Source: Gammaproteobacteria bacterium
Lineage (GTDB): Bacteria > Pseudomonadota > Gammaproteobacteria > Arenicellales > CAJQKF01
Length of the DNA: 64,000 bases
Assembly (NCBI GenBank): GCA_030429665.1
Contig: JAUIEZ010000005.1
Span: 1-64,000, forward strand
Direction: 5' to 3'
The notes under the pieces were generated by a model. It searched no databases, was not told where the DNA came from, and was given only the letters and a program-made list of their open reading frames with translations. Positions 18,891 through 28,218 of the stretch are shown here, piece after piece; position 1 is the stretch's first letter; every line of letters begins with the position of its first letter. The position numbers were made by a program, and so were the translations under genes.

Positions 18891-20201
18891 GCCCGAACCG
18901 CGATCGCGCCTGTGTACCGGCGCGCCCATCGAGTACACCCGTTGCACGGCACGGTCGTCACCGAGCATCAAGGTGGCGAAGAGCAGTTCGTCGATGCCGT
19001 CGCAATGATCGGCGCGGTGGGCCATGGCGGGCGTCGCGCGCGGATCGAGCACCACGAAGTCGGCCTCCTTTCCCGTTTCGAAGCTGCCGATCACGTCGTC
19101 GAGCCCGAGCGCCCGCGCGCCGCCGAGGGTTGCGAGGTATAACGCGCGCGCCGGGTCGAGGTTCTGACCCTGCAACTGGAGCACCTTGTAGGCCTCGTTG
19201 ACGGTGCGCAGCAGCGAGAAGCTGTCGCCGCCGCCGACATCGGTGCCCATGCCCACCTTCACGCCGTGGCGGTCGGCCCCGGCGAGGTCGAACAGGCCGC
19301 TGCCGATGAATAGGTTGGAGCAGGGACAAAAGGCCACGGCGCTGCCGGTGTCGGCAAGACGACCCCATTCGCGGTCGGCGAGATGCAGGCCGTGGGCGAA
19401 CACCGAGTGCGCGCCGAGCAGGCCGTGGTGGTCGTAGACATCCACGTAATCGAGTCGATCCGGAAACAGCCGCTTCACCCACGCGCACTCTTCCCGGTTC
19501 TCCGACAGGTGGGTCTGCAGGCGAACGCCGGGATGTTCGGCGAGCAGGCGACCGGCGACGGCGAGTTGCTCGTCCGACGAGGTCGGCGCGAAGCGCGGCG
19601 TCACCGCGTAGAGCAGCCGCCCGCGGCCGTGCCAGCGTTCGATGAGGACGGCGCTGTCGTGGTAGGACGATTCCGCCGTGTCCAGCAGGTAATCGGGCGC
19701 ATGGCGGTCCATCATCACCTTGCCGCAGAGCATGCGCAGTCCGCGGGCCGAGGCGGCCTCGAAGAAGGCGTCCACCGACTGCGGATGCACGCTGCCGAAC
19801 ACCAGCGCGGTGGTGGTGCCGTTGCGCAGCAGTTCGTCGAGAAACAACTCGGCCGCGTCGCGCGCCCGCCCTTTATCCCCGAAACGGCCCTCGGCCGGAA
19901 ACGTGTAGCGCTCCAGCCATTCGAGCAGTTGCGTGCCGTACGCGGCGACGATACCGCTTTGCGGGTAATGAATGTGGGTGTCGACGAACCCGGGCACGAT
20001 GAGCGCGTCGCCGTGATCGACGATCTTGGTGGCGCCCTCCAGGGCATCGAGCACCGACGCGGCATCGCCCGCCGCCTCCACCCGGCCTTCGCGGTCCACC
20101 AGCAGCGCGCCGTCGGCAAAATACTCGAGCTTGCCACCCGCCGCCGGATCCCCGGTCAGGTGCAGGACGCCGCCGCGGTGCGCGGCGCGTGGGTTGGCCA
20201 T
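18858..20201 (-). CDS. guaD: Guanine deaminase
   Basis: PGFVDTHIHYPQ, YTFPAEGRFGD, LQTHLSENREE, FCPCSNLFIGSGLFDL, VGMGTDVGGGDSFSLLRT; start trimmed to ATG at 20201. Confidence 0.92.
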   Translation of the reverse strand: MANPRAAHRGGVLHLTGDPAAGGKLEYFADGALLVDREGRVEAAGDAASVLDALEGATKIVDHGDALIVPGFVDTHIHYPQSGIVAAYGTQLLEWLERYTFPAEGRFGDKGRARDAAELFLDELLRNGTTTALVFGSVHPQSVDAFFEAASARGLRMLCGKVMMDRHAPDYLLDTAESSYHDSAVLIERWHGRGRLLYAVTPRFAPTSSDEQLAVAGRLLAEHPGVRLQTHLSENREECAWVKRLFPDRLDYVDVYDHHGLLGAHSVFAHGLHLADREWGRLADTGSAVAFCPCSNLFIGSGLFDLAGADRHGVKVGMGTDVGGGDSFSLLRTVNEAYKVLQLQGQNLDPARALYLATLGGARALGLDDVIGSFETGKEADFVVLDPRATPAMAHRADHCDGIDELLFATLMLGDDRAVQRVYSMGAPVHRRDRGSGLLAPAQRERQ

Positions 20202-20208
20202 GACGGGG

Positions 20209-20550
20209 TCAGGATCCTCGATAGGTGGAGTAGCCGTAGGGCGAGAGCAGCAGCGGGATGTGGTAGTGCTGGCCGTCGCCGTCGACATTGAACACCACGT
20301 CCACCCATGGATAGAAGTGCTTGTGGCCGCGGTTACGGAAATAGCCGCTCACCTCGAAGCGCATGCGGTAGGTGCCGTCGTCGAGCACCGCGCCGGCATC
20401 CATCAGGTCGCTGATGCGGCCGTCGCCGTCGGTGGCGCCGTGGGCGATGACCTCGTCGCGCTCGTCCACGACGCGCGACAGCGTCACCTTCACGCCCTCG
20501 GCCGGACAGCCGCGCGCGGTATCGAGGATATGGGTGGTGATCTGGCTCAT
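20209..20550 (-). CDS. uraH: 5-hydroxyisourate hydrolase (transthyretin-like)
   Basis: 113 aa; TTHILDTARGCPAEGVKV; C-terminal YHIPLLLSPYGYSTYRGS signature. Confidence 0.95.
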   Translation of the reverse strand: MSQITTHILDTARGCPAEGVKVTLSRVVDERDEVIAHGATDGDGRISDLMDAGAVLDDGTYRMRFEVSGYFRNRGHKHFYPWVDVVFNVDGDGQHYHIPLLLSPYGYSTYRGS

Positions 20551-20596
20551 GGTGCGGCTCTCCGTCGTTTCACGCGCGATGCCGGGTGCGCGGGCG

Positions 20597-21100
20597 TCAC
20601 CCCAGCATCTTCTCGAGACGCAGCAGCGTGATCTTCAGTTGTTCCGCGGCCGCGTTGCGCATTTCCTCTTCGCGACTATTGTTTATGCGCGACAGCAATA
20701 GCGCAAGCATCTCTTCCGCGCTCTTGCCACTGGCGAAGACGATGAAGATGAACCCGAATCGTTTTTCGTACTCGGCGTTGAGTCGCGCCAGCGCCTCGAG
20801 CGTGGCGGCGTCGGCGCCGTTCACCGCGCCCTGCTCGTTGCCGGCCATGGCCTTGGTGGCGGCGTATTTCTCGCGCAGGGAGTCGATGTCGCCGATTTTC
20901 GGATGGGCCGCGAACGCTTCCAGCCAGTCGGCCTCGCCGGTTGCGGCCCACGCCGAGCGGGCGCTCTCGAAAAGATCCCCGGGCGAGGCAAACGGCCGTC
21001 GCGCCAGCATGCCGTCGACCCAGCGCGTCGACGCGCAACAATGACCGAGCCGTTCCGTCGCGGCACCGTCATCCAGCGCATTGAACGCCGCCAGTCTCAA
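20597..21100 (-). CDS. uraD: 2-oxo-4-hydroxy-4-carboxy-5-ureidoimidazoline (OHCU) decarboxylase
   Basis: 167 aa; FAAHPKIGDIDSLREKYAATKAMAGNEQGAVNGA, NAEYEKRFGFIFIVFASGKSAEEMLALL. Confidence 0.93.
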   Translation of the reverse strand: MRLAAFNALDDGAATERLGHCCASTRWVDGMLARRPFASPGDLFESARSAWAATGEADWLEAFAAHPKIGDIDSLREKYAATKAMAGNEQGAVNGADAATLEALARLNAEYEKRFGFIFIVFASGKSAEEMLALLLSRINNSREEEMRNAAAEQLKITLLRLEKMLG

Positions 21101-21918
21101 CGCCGCACCAGTTCCAGGGCCGCCGGCGGATGTGCCGCGCCGTGCAATCGATCCCGCCGCCGCATCAGGTCCGCGGCCACCGACACCGCGATCTCCATCG
21201 GTGCCTTGCCCCCCGTATAGGGCAACCCGATGGGACAGTGCAGCCGATCGAGTTCCTCCGCGGTGAAACCTCGCTCGGCCAGCCGCTTGCCGAACCGCGC
21301 GGCCTTGGAACGCGAGCCGATCAGGCCGAGGTAGTCAAAATCGCCGCGCGAGAGCACCGCGTCGCAGATCTCGAGATCCAGGGCGTGATCGTGGGTCATC
21401 ACCAGGTGCCAGGCGCCGGCCGGGGCTTCGGCGACCTCGCCCGCCGAGGCCCGGGTGCGCACGACGGTGACGTTGTCGGGGACCTTGTCGGGAAACATGT
21501 CGTCACGCTCGTCGATCCAGCGCACCAGGCAGTCTATATCGCCGAGCACCTTGACCAGCGCCTTTGCCACGTGTCCCGCGCCGTGCAGCTCGACGCGCAT
21601 CCGGCAGGCCTCGATGCGCTCGAGCAGCACGCGAACGTAACCGCCGCAGCACTGGCCCAGCTTCGGCCCTAGCGGAAAATCCTCCAACCGCTTGCGGGCG
21701 CCCGGCTCGGCCAGCAGCTCCCGCGCCATGTCGACGGCGCGATGCTCGAGTTCGCCGCCGCCGATGGTGTCGTAGAGCGCCTCCTTGGTGACCACCATCT
21801 TGCCGTCGTCGTCGCGAGGCGACGAACCACGGGTCTCGACCAGGGTAACGAGCACGAACGACCGGCCGGCCGCGTGCAGGTCTGCCACCGCGCGCTGCCA
21901 GCGCACGCTACGATCCAC
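21097..21918 (-). CDS. xdhC: Xanthine dehydrogenase accessory protein XdhC
   Basis: FVLVTLVETRGSSPRDDDGKMVV, FGAGHVAK-like LHGAGHVAKALV, YLGLIGSRSKAARFGKRL, PIGLPYTGGKAPMEIAVSVAADL; proposed GTG start. Confidence 0.88.
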   Translation of the reverse strand: MDRSVRWQRAVADLHAAGRSFVLVTLVETRGSSPRDDDGKMVVTKEALYDTIGGGELEHRAVDMARELLAEPGARKRLEDFPLGPKLGQCCGGYVRVLLERIEACRMRVELHGAGHVAKALVKVLGDIDCLVRWIDERDDMFPDKVPDNVTVVRTRASAGEVAEAPAGAWHLVMTHDHALDLEICDAVLSRGDFDYLGLIGSRSKAARFGKRLAERGFTAEELDRLHCPIGLPYTGGKAPMEIAVSVAADLMRRRDRLHGAAHPPAALELVRR

Positions 21919-24253
21919 GCGCGGCCTCCCGGGAGCGAATCTCCTCGATCGCGGCGAGCACGTACTCGCAGGTTGCCGGCGCGTCGAGGCGCGGCGCCAG
22001 CCGGTAGTCGACCAGCGACGACACCGCGTCCCGAATGGCACACCAGGCGCTGATGGCGAGCATCAGCGGCGGTTCGCCCACTGCCTTGGAGTGGTATATC
22101 GTCTCCTCGCGGTTCGGCACCCCCTCCAGCAGGGAGACGTTGAAGTGCTCGGGCACGTCGGCCACCGCCGGGATCTTGTAGTTGGCCGGCGCATTGCTGA
22201 GCAGGCGACCCGACGCGTCCCACTTCAGTTCCTCGGTGGTAAGCCAGCCCAATCCTTGCACGAAGCCGCCCTCGATCTGGCCGATATCGACGGCCGGGTT
22301 GATGGAATTGCCGACGTCGTGAAGGATGTCGACCGCAAGCAGCTTGTACTCGCCCGTGAGAATGTCGACGACCACCTCGCTGACTGCAGCGCCGTTGGCG
22401 AAGTAGAAGAACGGCCGGCCGCGGCCGGTGTCGCGGTCGTAGTGGATCGCGGGCGTCTTGTAGAAGCCGGTCGCCGAAAGCTGTACCCGGGCCAGCCAGG
22501 CGTCGCGGGCGGTATCGGCGAAGGAGGCGTCGTAGTCGCGACAACGCACGCGGCCATCCGCGAACACCACCTCGCCGGCGTCGGCGTACTGGCGGTTGGC
22601 GACGAAGGCCGCGATTCGTTCGCGGATGGCGCGCGCCGCGTTGCGCGCGGCCATGCCGTTCAGGTCGGTGCCCGACGAAGCTGCGGTGGGCGCCGTGTTC
22701 GGCACCTTGTCGGTGCGCGTGGCCGAAACGCCCACGGCGGAGACGTCGACGCCGAACTCGTCGGCGACAATTTGCCGGACCTTGGTGAACAGTCCCTGCC
22801 CCATCTCCGTGCCGCCGTGGTTGAGGTGCACGGTGCCGTCGGTGTAGACGTGTACCAGCGCACCGGCCTGGTTGAGGTGGGTCACGGTGAAGGAAATGCC
22901 GAACTTGACCGGCGTCAGGGCGATGCCACGGCGCAGCACGCCGCCGGCGGCGTTGAATGTCGCGATCTCCTCGCGGCGCTCGCGGTAGCGCGCGTCGCGC
23001 TCCAGGCGATCGATGATCTCCGGCACCGTGAAGTGGGTTACCTCCTGGTGGTAGGGCGTGAGCTGCCCGGCGTCGCCCCGGTACAGGTTGCGCTTGCGAA
23101 CGTCCAGCGGATCGAGGCCGGTGGCGCGCGCGATCTCGTCGATGACCAATTCCATGACGATCATGCCCTGGGGACCGCCGAAGCCGCGAAACGCGGTGTT
23201 GGATACCGTGTGAGTGCGCCAGCGGTGTCCTTCCACGTGCACGTTCGGCAAGTAGTAGGCGTTGTCGCAATGAAACATGGCGCGGTCGACGATGGCGTCG
23301 GACAGGTCCGGCGAGCAGCCGCAGCGTCCCGACAGGTCGTAGTCGATGCCGAGAATGCGCCCGTCGTCGTCGAAGCCGACGTCGTAACGGTTCAGGAAGT
23401 CGTGGCGCTTGCCGGTCATCACCATGTCGTCGGCCCGAGGCAGGCGGCACTTGGCGGGCCGGCCGGTATGTCGCGCCACCAGCGCCGCGAGGCAGGCCCA
23501 CGGATTGGCGTGGGTCTCCTTGCCGCCGAAGCCGCCGCCCATGCGCCTCACCTCGGCGGTCACCGCCTGCATCGGCAGGCCGAGCACCTCGGCGACCAGC
23601 TTTTGCACCTCGGTGGGGTTCTGGTTGGAAGTCACCACGTGCATGCCGCCGTCGTCGCGCGGCACGGCCAGCGACGCCTGCCCTTCCAGGTAGAAATGCT
23701 CCTGCCCGCCGACGCGCATCGAGCCGGTGACGCGGCGCGGCGCGGCGGTAATGGCGGCGGCCGGGTCGCCCCGATGCATGACGTGGGGCGGACGCACGGT
23801 AATGCCGGCTTCGATGGCCTGCGCCACGTCGACCGCCGGCGCTTCCTCGTCGTACTCGACGACCGCCAGGGTGGCGGCGCGACGCGCCGACAGCAAGTCG
23901 GTGGCGGCGACCACGAACAACGGCTGTCCATGGTGCTGGATCTCGTCGGCCACCAGCAGCGGATCGCCCGGGAATACCGGTCCGATGTCCAGGTGGCCGG
24001 GCACGTCGGCCGCGGTAAGCACGCACACCACGCCGGGTGCCGCGCGTACCGCGTCCAGGTTCAGGGAGCGCACCCGTCCGCGCGCGATGTCGGTTCGGCC
24101 TATCGCGAGGTGCAGCATGCCATCGTACTCGGGCAGGTCGTCCACGTAGTGGGCGCGGCCGGTGACATGGCCCACCGCGCTGTCGTGGGGCAGCGCCTCG
24201 CCGGCGGCGTGCGCGCGCGCGTCGATTCTCTCGATGCCGTTGTCAAATTTCAT
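21908..24253 (-). CDS. xdhB: Xanthine dehydrogenase, molybdopterin-binding subunit
   Basis: 781 aa; GRAHYVDDLPEYDGMLHLAIGRT, GGGFGGKETH, LNHGGTEMGQGLFTKV, GEPPLML. Confidence 0.95.
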   Translation of the reverse strand: MKFDNGIERIDARAHAAGEALPHDSAVGHVTGRAHYVDDLPEYDGMLHLAIGRTDIARGRVRSLNLDAVRAAPGVVCVLTAADVPGHLDIGPVFPGDPLLVADEIQHHGQPLFVVAATDLLSARRAATLAVVEYDEEAPAVDVAQAIEAGITVRPPHVMHRGDPAAAITAAPRRVTGSMRVGGQEHFYLEGQASLAVPRDDGGMHVVTSNQNPTEVQKLVAEVLGLPMQAVTAEVRRMGGGFGGKETHANPWACLAALVARHTGRPAKCRLPRADDMVMTGKRHDFLNRYDVGFDDDGRILGIDYDLSGRCGCSPDLSDAIVDRAMFHCDNAYYLPNVHVEGHRWRTHTVSNTAFRGFGGPQGMIVMELVIDEIARATGLDPLDVRKRNLYRGDAGQLTPYHQEVTHFTVPEIIDRLERDARYRERREEIATFNAAGGVLRRGIALTPVKFGISFTVTHLNQAGALVHVYTDGTVHLNHGGTEMGQGLFTKVRQIVADEFGVDVSAVGVSATRTDKVPNTAPTAASSGTDLNGMAARNAARAIRERIAAFVANRQYADAGEVVFADGRVRCRDYDASFADTARDAWLARVQLSATGFYKTPAIHYDRDTGRGRPFFYFANGAAVSEVVVDILTGEYKLLAVDILHDVGNSINPAVDIGQIEGGFVQGLGWLTTEELKWDASGRLLSNAPANYKIPAVADVPEHFNVSLLEGVPNREETIYHSKAVGEPPLMLAISAWCAIRDAVSSLVDYRLAPRLDAPATCEYVLAAIEEIRSREAARGS

Positions 24254-25679
24254 AGCGGCTCACCCGGTGCACAGGTTGGTCGGCGGCCAGTTCCAGGCAG
24301 GCGCGTTCGATCATGCCGCCGGCGACCGCCAGGCGGTATCGGGCCGACGCGCGGACATCGTCGATGGGTTGGAAGTCCGCGCCGATGGCGGCGCGCCCCG
24401 CCGCCGCCGCCTCGGGGGGCGCCTTGCCGGCCATGGCGGACTCGACGTTCGCGGCGCGCTTCGGCGTCGCCGCCATGCCGCCGAAGGCCACCGAGACGTT
24501 CGAGATCAGGCCGCCTTCGTACGTGAACAGGAACACGCCCAGCGCGGTGGAGATGTCGTCGTCGAAACGCTTGGAGTTCTTGCAGGCGACGAGCCGCTTG
24601 CCCGGCCGCGCGCGCGGGATCTCCACCGATTCGATGAACTCGCCGCACTCGAGAACCGTTTGCCGGTAACCGGTGAAAAAGTCCTCGACGGCCAGGCGGC
24701 GCGTCGAATCGCCGCGGCGCAGGTTCACGCTCGCGTCGAGCGCGATCAACACCGGTGGCGTGTCGCCTATCGGCGAGGCGTTGGCGATGTTGCCGCCGAG
24801 GCTGCCCTGGTTGCGAATGGGCACCGATCCCAGGCGCAGGAGAACTTCCGCGAGGTCCGGGTACTCCGCCGTCAACACGTCGAAGAAACGGCTGTATCGG
24901 GCGGCGGCGCCGATCACCAGCGCGTCGTCCGCTACCTCGATGCGATTCAGCTCGGCGACGTTGCCCAGGTAGACGAGTCGCGGCAGTTGCTTGAGTTGCT
25001 GAGTCGTCTCCAGCGCCAGGTCGGTGGCGCCGCAAAACGGCCGCGCCTCCGGGTGTTCCGCGAGCAGCCGGGCGACGGCATCGACGTCCGCCGGGGCGTG
25101 GAACCCACCGGCGGGCAGCTCGCAGTCCGCCGAGGGCGCGATTTCGGACAGGCGCCTGACAATCTCGCCGCGGGATTCGCTGAACCGGTCCGGCGCCGGG
25201 TCGGCGCAGGCGGCGAGGCCGGCGTCGACGATGGGGCGATACCCGGTGCAACGGCACAGGTTGCCGGCCAGCGCGTTATGCACGGCCTCGCGGTCGGCCG
25301 GCGCGCCGCGCTTGTAGAGCGCGAACAGGGACATGACGAAGCCGGGCGTGCAGAAACCGCACTGCGAACCGTGGCAATCGACCATGGCCCGCTGCACCGG
25401 GTGCAGGACGTCGCCGTCGGCGAGGTCCTCCACGGTAATCACCTGCCGGCCATGCACCGCGCCAAGGTAAGTGATGCAACTGTTGACGGTCTCGTAGGCG
25501 AGCCCGCCGTTGCCGTCCGGCGCGGCGAGCACCACGGTGCAGGCGCCGCAATCGCCCGAGGCGCACCCTTCCTTCGTGCCGGTGCGTCGACGGTCCTCGC
25601 GCAGGAAATCCAGCAGGGTACGATCGGCGCGAAAGGCGTCGAGCCGGACGGTTTCGTCATTGAGGAGAAATTCGATCAT
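24243..25679 (-). CDS. xdhA: Xanthine dehydrogenase small subunit (2Fe-2S and FAD domains)
   Basis: 478 aa; [48 protein letters not shown]-domain [20 protein letters not shown]. Confidence 0.95.
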   Translation of the reverse strand: MIEFLLNDETVRLDAFRADRTLLDFLREDRRRTGTKEGCASGDCGACTVVLAAPDGNGGLAYETVNSCITYLGAVHGRQVITVEDLADGDVLHPVQRAMVDCHGSQCGFCTPGFVMSLFALYKRGAPADREAVHNALAGNLCRCTGYRPIVDAGLAACADPAPDRFSESRGEIVRRLSEIAPSADCELPAGGFHAPADVDAVARLLAEHPEARPFCGATDLALETTQQLKQLPRLVYLGNVAELNRIEVADDALVIGAAARYSRFFDVLTAEYPDLAEVLLRLGSVPIRNQGSLGGNIANASPIGDTPPVLIALDASVNLRRGDSTRRLAVEDFFTGYRQTVLECGEFIESVEIPRARPGKRLVACKNSKRFDDDISTALGVFLFTYEGGLISNVSVAFGGMAATPKRAANVESAMAGKAPPEAAAAGRAAIGADFQPIDDVRASARYRLAVAGGMIERACLELAADQPVHRVSRYEI

Positions 25680-25756
25680 GGAGTCCCACCCGGTTGGCGC
25701 GCGCGGGCCGGCCGAGACGTCGTCGGCCGGTTCGAGAATCCCAGCTTATCCATTTT

Positions 25757-25772
25757 TTGACCATTCGGTCAA
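25757..25772. promoter_or_regulatory. RutR-type operator candidate upstream of xdhA
   Basis: TTGACCATTCGGTCAA, one mismatch from palindrome TTGACCA-N2-TGGTCAA; on the minus strand it contains TTGACC followed after 16 nt by GATAAG. Confidence 0.7.
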
Positions 25773-25819
25773 GTTTTCGCCGCGCGGCGCGGCGTCGTCG
25801 AAACCGACCCGCGAACGGC

Positions 25820-26374
25820 TCAGCAGATGGTGCACGGCGCGCCGTGCCGCGCGAGCAGGCGGCCCATTCGCGCGTCGCCGCCCTGGGCGTGGTCGAGCGC
25901 GGTGAACCCGAAATCGTCGATTGCGCCCGGATCGACGCCGTGCGCCAACAAGAGCTTCGCCACCACGACGTGACGCGTCGGCGCCACCACGTGCAGCAGC
26001 GTGGCGCCGTTGGCGTCGCGTTGCATGACGCTGGCGCCGTGATCCAGGAGCAGCGCCGTCACCTCGAGATGCCCCTGCTCCACCGCGCGGCGAAGCGGCG
26101 AGAACCCGTACCGGTCCGGCGCGTCGACGTTCGCGCCGCGATCGAGCAACAACTTCGCGACCGCCGCGTGGCCGGCGTAGGCGGCCGCGTGCAGCGGTGT
26201 CTGGCCGCTGACCGGCCCGCGCGCGAGCCGGTCGTCGACGTCGAAACCGGCATCCAGCAGGTCCCGAACGGTATCCTCGAGACCGGACAGGGCCGCCGCG
26301 TGCAGCGGGTTGCTGTCCGTCATTTGGCTTCCGTTGCGCGCCATCGCGGGTAATATCGGCATTTTCATCGTCAC
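25820..26374 (-). CDS. Ankyrin-repeat protein
   Basis: NPLHAAALSGLEDTVRDLLDAGFDVDD...TPLHAAAYAGHAAVAKLLLDRGANVD...; about 4-5 ANK repeats; true start may be an internal Met. Confidence 0.85.
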   Translation of the reverse strand: MTMKMPILPAMARNGSQMTDSNPLHAAALSGLEDTVRDLLDAGFDVDDRLARGPVSGQTPLHAAAYAGHAAVAKLLLDRGANVDAPDRYGFSPLRRAVEQGHLEVTALLLDHGASVMQRDANGATLLHVVAPTRHVVVAKLLLAHGVDPGAIDDFGFTALDHAQGGDARMGRLLARHGAPCTIC

Positions 26375-26507
26375 GGCCCCTGCACTGCGAGCACTGTGTG
26401 TGCCAGTATACGCTCAGCGAAAGTCCGTGCACCCGCGCCGCCACCCGCCATCGAGCCTGCGGCGGCGCGGATCCGCGTTCGAACGAACCCGAAAACGAGC
26501 CAAGTTT

Positions 26508-26537
26508 TTGACTATTTGGTCAACTTTTGCACATAAT
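26508..26537 (+). promoter_or_regulatory. Sigma70-like promoter overlapped by RutR-type operator, upstream of nucleoside ABC operon
   Basis: Operator TTGACTATTTGGTCAA (26508..26523); TTGACT (26508) - 18 nt - CATAAT (26532..26537). Confidence 0.65.
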
Positions 26538-26607
26538 GCCGCGTCCACCCTGGCGGTGACCGGTATCGGAGCACGGTTGCGCGCGGTGATTCCGGTGGCA
26601 GTTTGCC

Positions 26608-28218
26608 GTGTCAAACCGGCATTCGACAGACCACCAAGAACAAGATCGGCAAACATCGGTCGAGGAGGAGCGCGCGATTAACGGTCACGCAACCACGACG
26701 CCGCTGCTGGCATTGTCCGGCATCACTAAGTCGTTTCCTGGCACCCTGGCCAACGATCACGTCGATTTCGACGTCGCGCCCGGCGAGATTCATGCGCTCC
26801 TCGGCGAGAACGGCGCCGGCAAGAGCACGCTGGTCAAGATCATCTACGGCATCCTCAAGGCCGACGCCGGCCAGATCGCCTGGAAGGGCGAGCCGGTCGT
26901 CATCGACAGCCCGAATACCGCGCGGCGGTTCGGCATTGCCATGGTGTTTCAGCACTTCTCGCTGTTCGATGCACTGACGGTCGTGGAGAACATCGCGCTC
27001 GGCATGGACGAGCCCGGCGACATGGCCGCGCTCGAGGCGCGCATCGAGCAGGTGTCGCACAGCTACGGCCTGCCCCTGCACCCGCGCCGCCACGTTCACT
27101 CCCTGTCGGTCGGCGAACGGCAGCGCATCGAGATCGTTCGCTGCCTGTTGCAGGAGCCGTCTCTGCTGGTGATGGACGAGCCCACCTCGGTGCTCACGCC
27201 GCAGGAGGTCGAAAAGCTGTTCGAGACCCTGCGCCGGCTGTCCGACGAGGGCATGTCCATCCTCTACATCAGCCACAAGCTCGACGAGATCCGCGCCCTG
27301 TGCCACCGCGCGACGATCCTGCGGCTGGGGCGGCGCGTGGCCGATGCCGTTCCTTCCGAAGAGACGTCGCGCAGTCTCGCGGCCATGATGATGGGCGAGG
27401 AACTGCAGGGCGAGGCGCGACCGCCGACAGCGACCGTCGGCGAGGTGCGCCTGCGGGTTTCGCATCTCAGCCTGCCCGCGGCGGACGAGTTCGGCGTCGA
27501 CCTGAAGGACGTCAGCTTCGAAGTGCGCGGCGGCGAGATTCTCGGCATCGCCGGCGTCGCCGGCAACGGTCAGAACGAGTTGACCGACGCGCTGTCCGGC
27601 GAACGACCCAGCGTGTCGCCCGGCACCATCGTCATCGACGAAACGGAGTGCGGCCTGAAAGGACCCGACGCGCGGCGCGCGCTGGGCCTTTGCTGCGTTC
27701 CCGAACAGCGCCTGGGCCACGGCGCGGTACCCGACATGTCGCTGGCCGAGAACAGCTACCTCACTGCTCACCACCGCATGGGGCTGACGCGCCACGGCAT
27801 CATGCGAAGCGATGCCCGCGACACCTTCGCCGATCGCGTCATCGATTCCTTCCGTGTGAAGTGCAACGGCCACCAGTCGCAGGCGTCCAGCCTCTCGGGA
27901 GGCAACTTGCAGAAGTTCATCGTCGGTCGAGAGATCTCGCAGGATCCCGGTGTGGTGGTGGTCTCGCAGCCTACCTGGGGAGTGGACGCCGGATCCGCCG
28001 CGGCCATCCAGTCCGAACTGATCAAGCTCGCCGAGGCCGGCAGCGCGGTACTGGTCATCTCCCAGGATCTCGACGAGCTGATGCAGATATCGAACCGCAT
28101 CGCGGCGATCTGCGCCGGCGCGCTGTCGGAGGTTATCGGCATCGAACAAGCGACCGTCGAGGGCATGGGCCTGATGATGGGCGGCGCCAGCCTGGAGGAT
28201 ACCCATGCTGAGGCTTGA
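26608..28218 (+). CDS. ABC transporter ATP-binding protein, BMP/nucleoside uptake type (two ATPase domains)
   Basis: GTG start; LLGENGAGKSTLVKIIYGIL, LSVGERQRIEIVRCLLQEPSLLVMDEPTSVL; second domain LSGGNLQKFIVGREI. Confidence 0.9.
   Translation: MSNRHSTDHQEQDRQTSVEEERAINGHATTTPLLALSGITKSFPGTLANDHVDFDVAPGEIHALLGENGAGKSTLVKIIYGILKADAGQIAWKGEPVVIDSPNTARRFGIAMVFQHFSLFDALTVVENIALGMDEPGDMAALEARIEQVSHSYGLPLHPRRHVHSLSVGERQRIEIVRCLLQEPSLLVMDEPTSVLTPQEVEKLFETLRRLSDEGMSILYISHKLDEIRALCHRATILRLGRRVADAVPSEETSRSLAAMMMGEELQGEARPPTATVGEVRLRVSHLSLPAADEFGVDLKDVSFEVRGGEILGIAGVAGNGQNELTDALSGERPSVSPGTIVIDETECGLKGPDARRALGLCCVPEQRLGHGAVPDMSLAENSYLTAHHRMGLTRHGIMRSDARDTFADRVIDSFRVKCNGHQSQASSLSGGNLQKFIVGREISQDPGVVVVSQPTWGVDAGSAAAIQSELIKLAEAGSAVLVISQDLDELMQISNRIAAICAGALSEVIGIEQATVEGMGLMMGGASLEDTHAEA

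Noticed and set aside
21669-24026. 785-aa minus-strand ORF in another frame of xdhB/xdhC
   Set aside because: Arg/Gly/Pro/Ala-rich shadow frame of xdhB; carries no independent domain signal
21785-24526. 913-aa plus-strand ORF opposite xdhB
   Set aside because: Antisense to a clear molybdopterin subunit; His/Val/Gly/Arg-rich low-complexity translation typical of spurious frames in high-GC DNA
24162-25760. 532-aa plus-strand ORF opposite xdhA
   Set aside because: Antisense to iron-sulfur cluster-bearing xdhA; no domain signal
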